The position numbers and the translations under genes are program-made. Source: Pseudomonas sp. stari2 (GTDB lineage Bacteria; Pseudomonadota; Gammaproteobacteria; Pseudomonadales; Pseudomonadaceae). Taken from it: 64,000 nt of DNA. Of this stretch, positions 17,993 to 27,714 are shown piece after piece; the stretch's first letter is position 1, and every line of letters begins with the position of its first letter. A model generated the notes under the pieces. The model was given only the letters and a program-made list of their open reading frames with translations, was not told where the DNA came from and ran no database searches. The stretch is taken from contig NZ_CP099760.1 in the NCBI RefSeq assembly GCF_040760005.1, positions 397,001 through 461,000 on the forward strand, read 5' to 3'.

Positions 17993-18198
17993 TCGGTGAC
18001 CTGGACATCAGCGGCATCTTCCTGCCGACCCTGCTGGTGCTGATGGGCATCACTTATGTGCTGTTCGTGCTGGTACACGGCGTGCTCACACGCCTGCATT
18101 TCTACCGTCTGGTCTGGCACCGGGCATTGTTCAACGTGGCCCTCTACGCCGTGATGCTGTACGGCGTGGACTCACTCAGTCGATACCTGATGACATGA
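17989..18198 (+). CDS. DUF1656 small membrane protein (AaeX-like)
   Basis: This is a 69-residue protein with two hydrophobic helices (about 8-27 and 44-60). The DUF1656 pattern is DLDISGIFLPTLLV near the start and HRALFNVALYAVMLYGV at the end. These small proteins are almost always encoded between FUSC permease and HlyD genes, as here. Start and stop overlap both neighbours by four bases (ATGA), showing tight translational coupling. Confidence 0.92.
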   Translation: MIGDLDISGIFLPTLLVLMGITYVLFVLVHGVLTRLHFYRLVWHRALFNVALYAVMLYGVDSLSRYLMT

Positions 18199-19082
18199 AA
18201 AAACCGTTTTTGACTATCGGTCGCGTGATGCTGACCTTGCTGATCGTGGCTTTCGCCGTCGTCGTGGTCTGGCGCATGGTGATGTATTACATGTTCGCGC
18301 CCTGGACCCGCGACGGCCACATTCGCGCCGATATCGTGCAGATCGCCCCGGACGTGTCCGGGCTGATCCAGCAGGTCGAGGTCAAGGACAACCAGTTGGT
18401 GAAACGTGGCCAGGTGCTGTTCAGCATCGATCAGGACCGTTTCAAACTGGCGTTGCGTCAGGCCAAGGCAGCCGTTGCTGACCGCGAAGAAACCCTGGCT
18501 CAGGCCCAGCGTGAAGCCAAGCGTAACCGTGGCCTGGGCAATCTGGTGCCCGCCGAACAGCTGGAAGAAAGCCAGTCGAAAGTCGCTCGTGCGCAATCGG
18601 CACTGGCCGAAGCGCTGGTGACGGTGGACAGCGCCCAGCTCAACCTCGACCGCTCGGTAATTCGCAGCCCGGTGGACGGCTACGTCAACGACCGTGCGCC
18701 GCGCGCGCAAGAGTTCGTCACCGCCGGGCGTCCGGTGTTGTCGGTAGTCGATAGCAACTCGTTCCACATCGACGGCTATTTCGAAGAGACCAAACTCGAC
18801 GGTATCCACATCGGTCAGTCGGTGGATATCCGCGTGATCGGTGACCGCGCCCGTTTGCGCGGGCATGTCGAAAGCATCGTCGCCGGCATCGAAGATCGTG
18901 ACCGTTCGAGCGGCAGCAACCTGTTGCCCAACGTCAACCCGGCCTTCAGCTGGGTGCGTCTGGCCCAGCGGATTCCGGTGCGAATCGCCTTCGACGACGT
19001 GCCGGATGACTTCCGCATGATCGCCGGGCGTACTGCCACCGTGTCGATCATCGACGATCAGCAGCAGGAGCCCGCGAAATGA
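18195..19082 (+). CDS. HlyD family periplasmic adaptor (AaeA/EmrA-like)
   Basis: This is a 295-residue protein. It has one N-terminal membrane anchor (about 8-30), then the biotinyl-lipoyl-like half motif with APDVSGLIQQVEVKDNQ and VKRGQVLFSID, a coiled-coil hairpin (about 85-150), and the second half motif VIRSPVDGYVNDRA. This is the membrane-fusion subunit that links the FUSC permease to the outer-membrane channel encoded next. It overlaps both neighbours by four bases. Confidence 0.92.
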   Translation: MKKPFLTIGRVMLTLLIVAFAVVVVWRMVMYYMFAPWTRDGHIRADIVQIAPDVSGLIQQVEVKDNQLVKRGQVLFSIDQDRFKLALRQAKAAVADREETLAQAQREAKRNRGLGNLVPAEQLEESQSKVARAQSALAEALVTVDSAQLNLDRSVIRSPVDGYVNDRAPRAQEFVTAGRPVLSVVDSNSFHIDGYFEETKLDGIHIGQSVDIRVIGDRARLRGHVESIVAGIEDRDRSSGSNLLPNVNPAFSWVRLAQRIPVRIAFDDVPDDFRMIAGRTATVSIIDDQQQEPAK

Positions 19083-20521
19083 GCAGGGCCCTGATGATCG
19101 CCGGTCTGGGCGTGATGCTGTCGGCCTGTTCCATGGTCGGGCCGGACTATCACCTGCCGGGTGATGCGGCGATTCAGCGCAAGGATTTTCAGGGCGGTCT
19201 GGCGGTGGCCGGCAAGCCTGTGGTTTCTACTCCCGTGCCGGCGGACTGGTGGCGGTTGTATCGCGATCCGCGTCTGGATCAACTGGTGCAGCAAGCCATG
19301 GCCTCCAACACCGATCTGCGGGTGGCGGCGGCGAACCTGTCGCGGGCCCGTGCCCAGGTCGATGAGGCCGAGGCGGCCGGTGGCTGGAGCGGCGGCGTGA
19401 AAATGGGCGCCCAGCGCTTGCAGGAATCCGGTCAGGCATTCCTGTTGCCGGAGAAGGTCCCGGTGGCCAACGTCGCCGACATCGGCATCAGCGCCTCGTA
19501 TCAGTTCGACCTGTGGGGCGTCTTGCAGCGCGGGATCGAAGCAGCGAAAGCCAATGCCGATGCGACCCAGGCCGCCGCCGACACCGCACGCATCACCCTG
19601 GTGGCGGACGTGGTTCGGGCCTACACCCAGGTTTGCGCGGCCAACGAAGAACGGGAAATCGCTCAGCACTCCCTCGACCTGCAATCCCAGAGCACCACGC
19701 TGATCCAGCGTCTGCGCGATGCCGGGCGCGGGGACGAAACCCAGGTCACCCGCTCGCAGACCCAATTCAAGTCCTTGCGCGCCGACATGCCGCGCTATGA
19801 AGCGGCGCGTCAGGCCGGGCTGTTCCGTCTGTCGATGCTGCTGGCCAAACCGGTCGATCAATTGCCGGCCGGCACCGCGACCTGCGCCGAACTGCCAAAA
19901 ATCGCCCAACTGGTGCCGGTCGGTGACGGCGCTGCACTGCTCAAGCGTCGGCCTGACATCCGCCAGGCCGAGCGTCGCCTGGCCGCCGCGACCGCCGGCA
20001 TCGGCATCGCCACCGGCGAGTTGTACCCGGACATCAGCATCGGCGCGACCATCGGTACTGTCGGTATTGTCTCCGACCTCGGCGACCCGTCGACCAACCG
20101 CTGGGGCTTCGGCCCGTCGCTGAGCTGGAAGGTGCCGACCAACGGCGCCCGGGCACGTATCCGCGAAGCCGAAGCCTCGACCCAGGGCGCTTTGGCCCAT
20201 TTCGACGGGGTGGTGCTCAACGCCATTCGTGAAACCCAGACCGGTCTGGCCCAGTACACCGCGCTGCTGCAACGCCGCGATGCCCTGGCCGATGCCGAGC
20301 AGTCGGCGAAGCTGGCTGCCGACCAGACCCATCGTTTCTTCCAGGCGGGCCGCGAGTCGTTCCTCGCCGATCTGCAAGCCACCCGCACCTACACCGACGT
20401 CACCGCGCAACTGGCCGCCGCCAACACCCAGGTTGCCATGAGCCAGATCGATTTGTTCCTCGCCCTCGGCGGCGGTTGGGAAAGCGGACGAACGCAAGCC
20501 TCGAGTGCCAGCAAACCCTGA
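19079..20521 (+). CDS. NodT-family outer-membrane efflux lipoprotein
   Basis: This is a 480-residue protein. The lipobox is LSAC (Cys at about 17) and the mature start is SMVGPDYHLP, typical of NodT/OprM-type factors. DWWRLYRDPRLDQLVQQAM and the repeat-half motif LLKRRPDIRQAERRLAAATAGIG (in pieces) confirm the family. It is the last gene of the MarR-FUSC-DUF1656-HlyD-NodT operon and forms its outer-membrane channel. A terminator follows within 60 bases. Confidence 0.93.
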   Translation: MSRALMIAGLGVMLSACSMVGPDYHLPGDAAIQRKDFQGGLAVAGKPVVSTPVPADWWRLYRDPRLDQLVQQAMASNTDLRVAAANLSRARAQVDEAEAAGGWSGGVKMGAQRLQESGQAFLLPEKVPVANVADIGISASYQFDLWGVLQRGIEAAKANADATQAAADTARITLVADVVRAYTQVCAANEEREIAQHSLDLQSQSTTLIQRLRDAGRGDETQVTRSQTQFKSLRADMPRYEAARQAGLFRLSMLLAKPVDQLPAGTATCAELPKIAQLVPVGDGAALLKRRPDIRQAERRLAAATAGIGIATGELYPDISIGATIGTVGIVSDLGDPSTNRWGFGPSLSWKVPTNGARARIREAEASTQGALAHFDGVVLNAIRETQTGLAQYTALLQRRDALADAEQSAKLAADQTHRFFQAGRESFLADLQATRTYTDVTAQLAAANTQVAMSQIDLFLALGGGWESGRTQASSASKP

Positions 20522-20551
20522 GGCCGTTGCTATGCTTTGAAGTGTTGGAGG

Positions 20552-20575
20552 GGCGCCCTGAGCAAGGCGCCTTTT
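20552..20575 (+). terminator. Terminator after the efflux operon
   Basis: GGCGCC (20552-20557) pairs with GGCGCC (20566-20571) around an eight-base loop and is followed by TTTT. It lies between the NodT-type gene and the next start at 20615. Confidence 0.6.
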
Positions 20576-20614
20576 CAGTGCACATTGCTAGCGCAGGTCT
20601 AGGGGAAACCAATA

Positions 20615-21250
20615 ATGAAAAACCCTTACGCTCTCGGCTTCTGGTGCGCCCTGGTCGCACTGGTGCTACTGTCGGCCACCTATTTCTACGGCATCATGCT
20701 GGCCCATCAGATCGACAAGGCGATGGTCTTCCTCGACAGCGCGACCGCGTTGATCGCAGTGATGGCGATCGTTGTGGTGGCCTGGTCGTTGGTGCAAGTA
20801 CAAAAGCTCAAGAAAAGACAGCTTGAACAAAGCAAGACCCTGCTGCTGATCTGGGACACCAAAGTCGCGCTACGCAAAGTCGAAACCGTGTTTGACCGTT
20901 ACTTCTGGGGTAGCTACTGGCAACCGGGCCGCACCTTTGCCGAAGTCATGGGCGAACTCACCGGCACCCCGCTGGAAAAAAGCCTTGAAGCCCTGAAAAA
21001 ACAATGCCTGGAACTCGACAGGCAAGTCGCCGATGACGGCTGGCACTGGCTGAACAACGCCCGTGAACTGTCCGACGTGGCCACGGCCATGGCCCGCGAG
21101 CGCTATCAACTGGACTTCTGCGACCCACGCAACGACGGGCCGGGCGGGGCGGTAATCGACCGGGATTTCGAGGTGCTCGTGTACACCTGGACCGCGCGCC
21201 TGAAGAGCTTCGATCATCAGCTCGATGAGATCGAGGTCCAATATTCCTGA
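20615..21250 (+). CDS. Hypothetical membrane protein, 211 residues
   Basis: Two hydrophobic helices (about 8-30 and 44-63) form an N-terminal hairpin. A soluble domain follows with a basic linker (QVQKLKKRQLEQ) and conserved-looking aromatic segments (FDRYFWGSYW, DGWHWLNNARELSDVA). I do not recognise the family. GGGGAAA precedes the start, and terminators on both sides make it a single-gene transcript. A membrane sensor or scaffold would fit the shape but is not supported further. Confidence 0.75.
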   Translation: MKNPYALGFWCALVALVLLSATYFYGIMLAHQIDKAMVFLDSATALIAVMAIVVVAWSLVQVQKLKKRQLEQSKTLLLIWDTKVALRKVETVFDRYFWGSYWQPGRTFAEVMGELTGTPLEKSLEALKKQCLELDRQVADDGWHWLNNARELSDVATAMARERYQLDFCDPRNDGPGGAVIDRDFEVLVYTWTARLKSFDHQLDEIEVQYS

Positions 21251-21255
21251 TCCCG

Positions 21256-21284
21256 AAAAGATCGCCGAACCCGGCGATCTTTTT
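21256..21284 (+). terminator. Rho-independent terminator
   Basis: AAAAGATCGCCG (21256-21267) pairs with CGGCGATCTTTT (21272-21283) around the loop AACC and runs into a T tract. It starts six bases after the stop codon of the hypothetical membrane protein. Confidence 0.85.
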
Positions 21285-21449
21285 GTTTGTCCATGTCCCG
21301 TGGACACTCTTTAACCTTTAAACATTGGGCCGCCCCGCTCTGCCAGTGCTAATCTCCTCCGCTAAATTCAGCGGAGTCGAACCACGGCCCGGTCACGGGT
21401 TCACGGAAGACGACCACACCTTCAGCCACGGAAATCGATCAGGTCATTC

Positions 21450-22961
21450 ATGAATAAATCAGCAGGCGTGCTTCTCGGAATTGTTGTTGCCATCGGCGCC
21501 ATCAGCGTCGGCGGGGCCTGGTACACCGGCACCAAGATCGAAGGCGTGCTCAACAACGCCGTCGTCGACGCCAACAAAGAGCTGCAAACCGCCATGGCTG
21601 GTTCCAACGGCAGTGCGTCGCTGGAGCTGGTCTCGCTGGAGCGTCACACCTTCAGCAGCACCGCGCACTATCGCCTCAAGGGCGAAGGCGAGATGTTCGG
21701 TGAAGCGCCGGTCGAGTTGCTTTTCGTCGACCACATCGAACACGGCCCGCTGCCTTTCTCGCGTCTGGTTTCGCTGAAGTGGTTGCCGGTCATGGCCACC
21801 AGTCACTACGAGCTGGAAAAGACCCCGATCACCGAAAAATGGTTCGCTGCCACCAAGGGCGCTACGCCGCTGAAGGGCGTGGTCAACATCGGCTACGACC
21901 AGTCCACGACCGGCAACATCGAACTGCCGCCACTGGAAACAGCACTGGACGAGCAGTCGAGCCTGAAATTCTCCGGTCTGAACATGGATATCTCCGCCAG
22001 TGCTCAGGCGCAGAAGGTCAAGGCCAATGGCTACATGGACAGCCTGCACCTGACCACCGTGGCTGAAGACCAAGCGCCGGTGCAGATCGAACTCAACGGC
22101 CTGACCCTGGCCAGCAACCTCGCCAAGAGCAGCTACGGCTACTACACCGGCGACAACACCCTGGAACTGACCAGCAGCAAGACCACCTTCGGCGCCAAGC
22201 AGTCCGTGTTGGGCGTGAAGAACTTCGAAATGAAAAACCTCACCGAAGAAAACGGCACGAACGCTTCCGGTCGTGCCGACTACAAAATCGGTGAAGTGAC
22301 CCTCAACGACAAGAAAATCGGTTCGGCCAATCTGGCCATGAGCCTGAAAAACCTGGACATCCCGTCGGCCCTGTCGCTGATGCAGATCTACCAGACCAAG
22401 TTGCAGCCGTATGAGAAAGCCGCCGCTGAAGCCACCGCCGCCGGCCTGCCGGCGCCAGAGCTGAACCTGACCGAAGCCGAGTCCGCCCAGGTCAAGGCTG
22501 ACATGCAGAAACTGCTGGCGGCCGGCCCGCAACTGGCGCTGGAAGACCTGTCGCTGAAAACCGCCAACGGTGAAAGCCGCGCCAACCTGGTGCTCGACCT
22601 GACCAAACCGGCCTCGATGGACCTGCCGCCGGATCAACTGGGCAAACAGCTGATCGCGCTGCTTGACCTCAATGTGCAAGTGTCCAAGCCGATGCTGGTG
22701 GATCTGCTCAGCGTACAGGCCCAGATCGACGGTCAGACCGATGCCAAAGCCATCGTTGACCAGGCCAGCGCCGCCGCCGACATGTTCTCCGGCATGGCCG
22801 TGGGTTCGCAACTGGCAACGCTGGATGGCACCAATGTGACGACCAAGTTGCATTACGCCGCCAATCAGGTGGAGTTCAACGGCCAGAAAATGACGGTCGA
22901 GCAGTTCGTCGGTTTCCTGATGAGCAAATTTGCCGGCGTCAGCGTCAGCCAGGAACAGTAA
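21450..22961 (+). CDS. YdgA family protein (DUF945)
   Basis: This is a 503-residue protein. A single N-terminal hydrophobic helix (about 5-26) ends GGAWYTGTKIEGVL, followed by a long repetitive beta-rich region typical of the YdgA/DUF945 family (for example VDHIEHGPLPFSRL and LELTSSKTTFG). These are exported or anchored periplasmic proteins of uncertain function. The C-terminus (QVEFNGQKMTVEQFVGFL) is also typical. It is a single gene, flanked by a CTCCGCT/AGCGGAG dyad upstream (21357-21376) and a strong terminator downstream. Confidence 0.85.
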   Translation: MNKSAGVLLGIVVAIGAISVGGAWYTGTKIEGVLNNAVVDANKELQTAMAGSNGSASLELVSLERHTFSSTAHYRLKGEGEMFGEAPVELLFVDHIEHGPLPFSRLVSLKWLPVMATSHYELEKTPITEKWFAATKGATPLKGVVNIGYDQSTTGNIELPPLETALDEQSSLKFSGLNMDISASAQAQKVKANGYMDSLHLTTVAEDQAPVQIELNGLTLASNLAKSSYGYYTGDNTLELTSSKTTFGAKQSVLGVKNFEMKNLTEENGTNASGRADYKIGEVTLNDKKIGSANLAMSLKNLDIPSALSLMQIYQTKLQPYEKAAAEATAAGLPAPELNLTEAESAQVKADMQKLLAAGPQLALEDLSLKTANGESRANLVLDLTKPASMDLPPDQLGKQLIALLDLNVQVSKPMLVDLLSVQAQIDGQTDAKAIVDQASAAADMFSGMAVGSQLATLDGTNVTTKLHYAANQVEFNGQKMTVEQFVGFLMSKFAGVSVSQEQ

Positions 22962-22979
22962 AACCCCACGCTACACCTC

Positions 22980-23018
22980 AACGCCCGGCCTCTGCTTCCC
23001 GCAGACGCCGGGCGTTTT
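22980..23018 (+). terminator. Terminator after the DUF945 gene
   Basis: AACGCCCGGC (22980-22989) pairs with GCCGGGCGTT (23007-23016), and TCTGC/GCAGA extends the stem inside, with a single C-C mismatch. Four T residues end the structure. Confidence 0.8.
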
Positions 23019-23133
23019 GCTGTCTGGGATCTGCGTTTGCGGCGCGCGCCAGCGTTTCCGGTCACGAATCTGAACAAATATTGTGTTCTGAATATTGGTC
23101 TACGCTAGCGTGCAAGACTGCTTGGATTAGCTT

Positions 23134-23156
23134 GGCCAAGTGATTCTGACTTGGCC
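23134..23156 (+). promoter_or_regulatory. Dyad in the pgaA leader
   Basis: GGCCAAGT (23134-23141) and ACTTGGCC (23149-23156) are perfect inverted arms around GATTCTG. The dyad lies 63 bases before the pgaA start, in the likely promoter or 5' leader. GGA motifs flank it (TTGGATT at 23122-23128, AAGGATG at 23206-23212, the latter being the ribosome binding site). In E. coli, CsrA represses pga through GGA sites in the leader; a similar RsmA role here is inferred. Confidence 0.4.
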
Positions 23157-23219
23157 TCCGTCATGAATCGGGCAAGGGGGGGCGTAGCTACCCGGCTGGC
23201 CATGTAAGGATGCTGACGA

Positions 23220-25703
23220 ATGCCGCGTACTGATGTTCCCGTATTACATCGTGGTTTACGCCCTTTGTTTCGAGTCGCGCTGTGCAGCCAGTTGCTCTGG
23301 CCGGTGCTAGCGTTGGCCGATACGGCCTACGATCAAATGGTGCTCGATGCCCGGGCAGGGCATTACACGCCCGCGCTGACCGCTTTGCGTCAGGTGCCGC
23401 CGGCCCAGGCCACGGCGGGACAGGTCAGCGATCACCTGCAAATCGCCAGTTGGGCCGGGCTCGATGCCGAAGTGGTCAAGGTTTATGAAACCGAGGGCCG
23501 CAACCGTGTCCTGCCTGTTCAGGCCCTGACCGCCACCGCCCGGGCCTATCGCAATCTCAAACGTTGGGATCAGGCCACCGAGGTCTACAACAAGGCCCTG
23601 GCGTTGGAGCCGAACAATGCCGACCTGCAACTGGGGCTGGCGCTCACTCAGGCTGATTCCGGCAAACCCGATGAGGCCGTGACCCGCGCCAAGGCATTGG
23701 TTGCCGCCAAGCCCGACGATCCATCCCGCCGTCTAGCACTGGGCTACGCCCTGACCCGCGCCGGCAAACAATACGACGCACTGTTCGAATACGATCAGGC
23801 CTTCACTCGTGCCGGCAACAAACCGGAAGTCGCCCGCGAATACGTGGTGGCCCTGCAAAAGGCCCGTCTGCCCGAGCCAGCACTGCGCCTGGCCAACCAG
23901 CGTCCGGGGCTGATCGATCCAGTGACCTTGCGTCGCCTCGAAGGCGACCTGGCTGCCGAACGCGTGCGCCTCGCCGAATTCGCCACCCGCAGCGAAAAAG
24001 AACGTTATGTGATCGCCGACCGCGCGTTGGGCGACTACGACAAACTGCTCGCCACCTGGACCCCTGACGCCAGTGCCCACGATGACGTGACCCGTTGGCG
24101 CATCGACCGCATGGGCGCTCTCAAGGCCCGGGCGCGCACCGCCGACGTGATTACCGAATACCAGAAGCTACAAGCCGAAGGCGTGAAGATTCCGACCTAC
24201 GCCCTGCGCTGGGTGGCCGCGTCCTATCTGGACCAGCGGCAACCGGAAGTCTCCACCGACCTGTATCGCCAGGTGCTCTCGGCACCGGACGCGGATGCCG
24301 GTGATCGCCTCGAAGACACCACCGCGCTGTATTACTCGTTGCTGGAAAGCGACCGGGCGGAAGAGGCACGCAAGGTCGCCGAAGACCTGGCCAAAAACGA
24401 GAAACCGCGCGTCGAACTCAAGGGGCTGCCGATCGGCAACCCCAGCGACGACTGGATGGACGCCCAACTGCTGTCGGCCCAGGCCGCCGGCACCTACGGC
24501 GCGGACCTGCCCCACGGCGAGGATCGCTTGCAGACGCTGGTCGATCAGGCGCCAGGCAATGTCGGTTTGCGCCTGTCCCAGGCCGATCTGTACCTGGCCC
24601 GCCAATGGCCCCGTCGCGCCGAAAGCCAGCTCAAGGAAGTCGAGAGCGCGGTAACGCGAGACATGGGCCTGGAAGTCGCTCAGGCCCGTACCGCCATGAC
24701 GCTTCAGGAGTGGCGGCAGATGGATGCCCTGACCGACGACGTCGTCGAGCGTTTCCCGGACAACCGTCAGGTGCAGCGCGCTGCACGCGAGCGTGAAGTG
24801 CATGACATGTCCGAGCTGCGCGTCGAAGCCTACGGCGGCAAGGCCAATGGCGGCAGCGGTGGCAATGCCGGCGCGGTCAGCGGCAGCCGGGACTTCGGCA
24901 TCCAGAGCACGTTGTACAGCCCGCCGATCGATGAAGACTGGCGAGTGTTTGCCGGAATCGGTTACGCCACAGGTGATTTTGCCGAGGGCACCGGCAACCA
25001 CCGCTTCCAGCGTGTCGGTCTGGAGCGACGCACCCGTGACATGACCCTTGAAGCGGAAGTCTCCAACCATTCCTACGGTTATGGTGACAAGCAGGGCGCC
25101 CGTCTGGCGATTGCCCGGGATATCAACGACAACTGGCAGTACGGCGGCAGTCTTGAATACCTGTCGGCCGACACCCCGCTGCGCGCGTTGAACAGCAACA
25201 TCAAGGCCAACGGCGGCAGCGGCTTCATTCGCTGGCGCGCCAATGAAAGCCGCGAATGGAAACTGTCGGTCAGCCCGTCGCACTTCAGCGACGGCAACAA
25301 CCGCGTCGAAGCCTTGCTGACCGGGCGCGAGAGCGTCTACAGCACCACTCATGTGCAGGTCGACGCCGGCCTGGAAGTCGCCACCAGCCACAACTCCAAT
25401 TCCGAAGACGTGCCTTACTACAACCCGAAGGCGGACTTCAGCGTGATGCCGACGGTCAACGTCAACCACGTGCTCTACCACCGCTACGAAACCTCCTGGA
25501 GCCAGCAGTTCCAGGCTGGTGCGGGTACGTACAGCCAGCGTGACCACGGCACCGGCGGCATGGCGTTGCTGGGCTACGGCCAGCGCTATGCCTGGAACGA
25601 CGTGTTCGAGGTGGGCGGTTTGTTCAGTGTGATCAACCGGCCCTACGACGGTGACCGGGAAACTGATCTGCGTCTGCTCGTCGACCTCACTTTCCGCTTC
25701 TAG
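23220..25703 (+). CDS. pgaA: PgaA, outer-membrane porin for poly-beta-1,6-GlcNAc export
   Basis: This is an 827-residue protein. It has a signal peptide (cleavage near ALADTAY, residue 33), a periplasmic superhelix of TPR motifs (about 35-530, for example WDQATEVYNKALALEPNNADLQLGLAL, in pieces) and a C-terminal 16-strand beta-barrel (about 560-827) ending in the aromatic TFRF. Size and layout match PgaA/HmsH. It exports partially deacetylated PNAG for biofilm formation. It is first in pgaABCD, with pgaB starting 12 bases after its stop. Confidence 0.95.
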   Translation: MPRTDVPVLHRGLRPLFRVALCSQLLWPVLALADTAYDQMVLDARAGHYTPALTALRQVPPAQATAGQVSDHLQIASWAGLDAEVVKVYETEGRNRVLPVQALTATARAYRNLKRWDQATEVYNKALALEPNNADLQLGLALTQADSGKPDEAVTRAKALVAAKPDDPSRRLALGYALTRAGKQYDALFEYDQAFTRAGNKPEVAREYVVALQKARLPEPALRLANQRPGLIDPVTLRRLEGDLAAERVRLAEFATRSEKERYVIADRALGDYDKLLATWTPDASAHDDVTRWRIDRMGALKARARTADVITEYQKLQAEGVKIPTYALRWVAASYLDQRQPEVSTDLYRQVLSAPDADAGDRLEDTTALYYSLLESDRAEEARKVAEDLAKNEKPRVELKGLPIGNPSDDWMDAQLLSAQAAGTYGADLPHGEDRLQTLVDQAPGNVGLRLSQADLYLARQWPRRAESQLKEVESAVTRDMGLEVAQARTAMTLQEWRQMDALTDDVVERFPDNRQVQRAAREREVHDMSELRVEAYGGKANGGSGGNAGAVSGSRDFGIQSTLYSPPIDEDWRVFAGIGYATGDFAEGTGNHRFQRVGLERRTRDMTLEAEVSNHSYGYGDKQGARLAIARDINDNWQYGGSLEYLSADTPLRALNSNIKANGGSGFIRWRANESREWKLSVSPSHFSDGNNRVEALLTGRESVYSTTHVQVDAGLEVATSHNSNSEDVPYYNPKADFSVMPTVNVNHVLYHRYETSWSQQFQAGAGTYSQRDHGTGGMALLGYGQRYAWNDVFEVGGLFSVINRPYDGDRETDLRLLVDLTFRF

Positions 25704-25715
25704 AAGAGTTTGAAG

Positions 25716-27713
25716 ATGCCTTTTATTTCGCGTTTCATCCTTCTGCTGGGAGTGCTGCTGGTCAGCGCTTGCGCCCAGCAAGCTCCGGCCTTCGCGCCGC
25801 CGTCCGAGCGCCCGGTGGCGGCCAATGAAAAACCATGGCCGAAAAACCACGTGCTGGGTATCGCCTATCACGACGTCGAGGATCGTGATCCCGATCAGGC
25901 CGTGGTGGCGGTGCGTACCGAGCGCATGATCGAGCAACTGGCGTGGCTGCGGGAAAACAACTACAAGCCGGTGACGGTCGATCAGATCATGGCCGCGCGC
26001 AAGGGCGGGCCGGAACTGCCGCCCAAGGCGATCCTGCTCAGCTTCGACGATGGTTATGCCAGCTTCTATACCCGCGTGCTGCCAGTGCTGCGCGCCTATA
26101 ACTGGCATGCACTGCTGGCGCCGGTCGGCGTCTGGATCGACACACCGCTGAATCAGCCGGTGGATTTCGCCGGTACCCCGCGTCAGCGCTCCGACTTTCT
26201 GACCTGGGATCAGATACGGGAAATCTCGCAATCCGGCCTGGTGGAAATCGCTGCCCACACCGACGCCAGCCACAAAGGCATCCTCGCCAACCCGCAAGGC
26301 AACCTGCAGCCGGCGGCCGCGACCCGGCGTTATGATCCTGTGACCAAACGCTATGAGTCCGAAGCGGATTTCCAGGCACGTATCCGCACCGACGTGGCCA
26401 CCATCTCGGAAAAGATCCGTAAGGCCACTGGCAAGAAACCACGGGTCTGGGTCTGGCCCTACGGCACGGCGGACGGTACTTCGCTGACCGTGGTCGGCGA
26501 ACAGGGCTACGAAATGGCCCTGACCCTCGATGACGGTCTCGATGCCCTCGACAACCTGATGAGCAGCCCTCGGTTCCTGGTTGCGTCTGACCCGGATGGC
26601 GAGCACTTTGCCAACAGCATCGTAGCGGTGCAGTCCGACTCTCCCATGCGTGTGGTGCACGTAGACCTGGACAATGTTTATGACCCGGACCCGGCGCAAC
26701 AGGAAGTCAACCTCGGCAAGCTGATCCAGCGCATGGCCGACATGGGCGCCAACACCGTATTCCTGCAAGCTTTCGCCGACCCGAAGGGCGATGGCTTGGT
26801 GCATTCGATGTACTTCCCCAACCGCCACTTGCCGGTGCGTGCCGATATTTTTGACCGTGTCGCCTGGCAACTGCGTACCCGGGCTCACGTGAAAGTGTTC
26901 GCCTGGATGCCGGTGCTGAGCTTTGCGCTGGACTCGAAACTGCCACGGGTCACGCGCTGGGATCCGAAGACCGGCACCACGTCGGTCGACCCGGATCAGT
27001 ACAAGCGACTGTCGCCCTTCGACCCCGAAGTGCGACGGATCATCGGTGAAATCTACGAAGACGTGGCGCGCCTGACCTCGGTCGACGGCATTCTCTACCA
27101 CGACGACGCCGTGCTGTCGGATTTCGAAGACGCCAGTCCCGAAGCGTTGAAGGCCTATGTTGCTCATGGTCTGCCGGGCTCGATTGCCGCCCTGCGTGAT
27201 GATCCGGCGGCCATGCAGCGCTGGACCCGGTTCAAGAGCCGTTATCTGATCGACTTCACCAACGAACTGACCGCCAAGGTCCGCGCGATTCGTGGCCCGC
27301 AAGTGCTCACTGCACGCAACATCTTCGCCGAACCGATTCTAAACCCCGAGAGCGAAGCATGGTTCGCACAGAACCCTGACGACTTCCTCGTGAGCTACGA
27401 CTGGACGGCGCCGATGGCCATGCCGCTCATGGAAAAACAGACCCATGCGCAATCCGGTCCGTGGCTCGAAGAACTGGTGGCGAAGATCAAACAGCGTCCC
27501 GGTGCGCTCGATCGCACGGTGTTCGAATTGCAGGCCCGGGACTGGACGAAAAAAGACCAGGCCGATATCGACGGTGCACAACTGGCCGACTGGATGGGCC
27601 GCCTCAAGCGTCAGGGCGCGACGAGTTTCGGCTACTACCCGGACAACTTCCTCGAGAACCTGCCGGACCTGAAAACCGTGCGGCCTGCGCTCTCCAACAA
27701 ATGGAACCCATGA
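25716..27713 (+). CDS. pgaB: PgaB, poly-GlcNAc N-deacetylase lipoprotein
   Basis: This is a 665-residue protein. The lipobox VSAC puts the lipidated Cys at residue 19. The N-terminal polysaccharide deacetylase (CE4) domain has LSFDDG near residue 110 and [10 protein letters not shown], with metal-binding residues. The C-terminal GH13-like glycosidase domain (about 300-665) contains [16 protein letters not shown] and [12 protein letters not shown]. PgaB removes some N-acetyl groups so that the polymer can leave through PgaA. ATG 25716 is preferred to TTG 25710. Confidence 0.95.
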   Translation: MPFISRFILLLGVLLVSACAQQAPAFAPPSERPVAANEKPWPKNHVLGIAYHDVEDRDPDQAVVAVRTERMIEQLAWLRENNYKPVTVDQIMAARKGGPELPPKAILLSFDDGYASFYTRVLPVLRAYNWHALLAPVGVWIDTPLNQPVDFAGTPRQRSDFLTWDQIREISQSGLVEIAAHTDASHKGILANPQGNLQPAAATRRYDPVTKRYESEADFQARIRTDVATISEKIRKATGKKPRVWVWPYGTADGTSLTVVGEQGYEMALTLDDGLDALDNLMSSPRFLVASDPDGEHFANSIVAVQSDSPMRVVHVDLDNVYDPDPAQQEVNLGKLIQRMADMGANTVFLQAFADPKGDGLVHSMYFPNRHLPVRADIFDRVAWQLRTRAHVKVFAWMPVLSFALDSKLPRVTRWDPKTGTTSVDPDQYKRLSPFDPEVRRIIGEIYEDVARLTSVDGILYHDDAVLSDFEDASPEALKAYVAHGLPGSIAALRDDPAAMQRWTRFKSRYLIDFTNELTAKVRAIRGPQVLTARNIFAEPILNPESEAWFAQNPDDFLVSYDWTAPMAMPLMEKQTHAQSGPWLEELVAKIKQRPGALDRTVFELQARDWTKKDQADIDGAQLADWMGRLKRQGATSFGYYPDNFLENLPDLKTVRPALSNKWNP

Positions 27714-27714
27714 C

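Noticed and set aside
24168..27302. Open frame of 1044 codons on the minus strand opposite pgaA and pgaB
   Set aside because: It lies fully antisense to two well-identified genes, has no recognisable domain, is rich in His/Arg/Gln and Val as expected from reverse-read GC-rich codons, and has no ribosome binding site.
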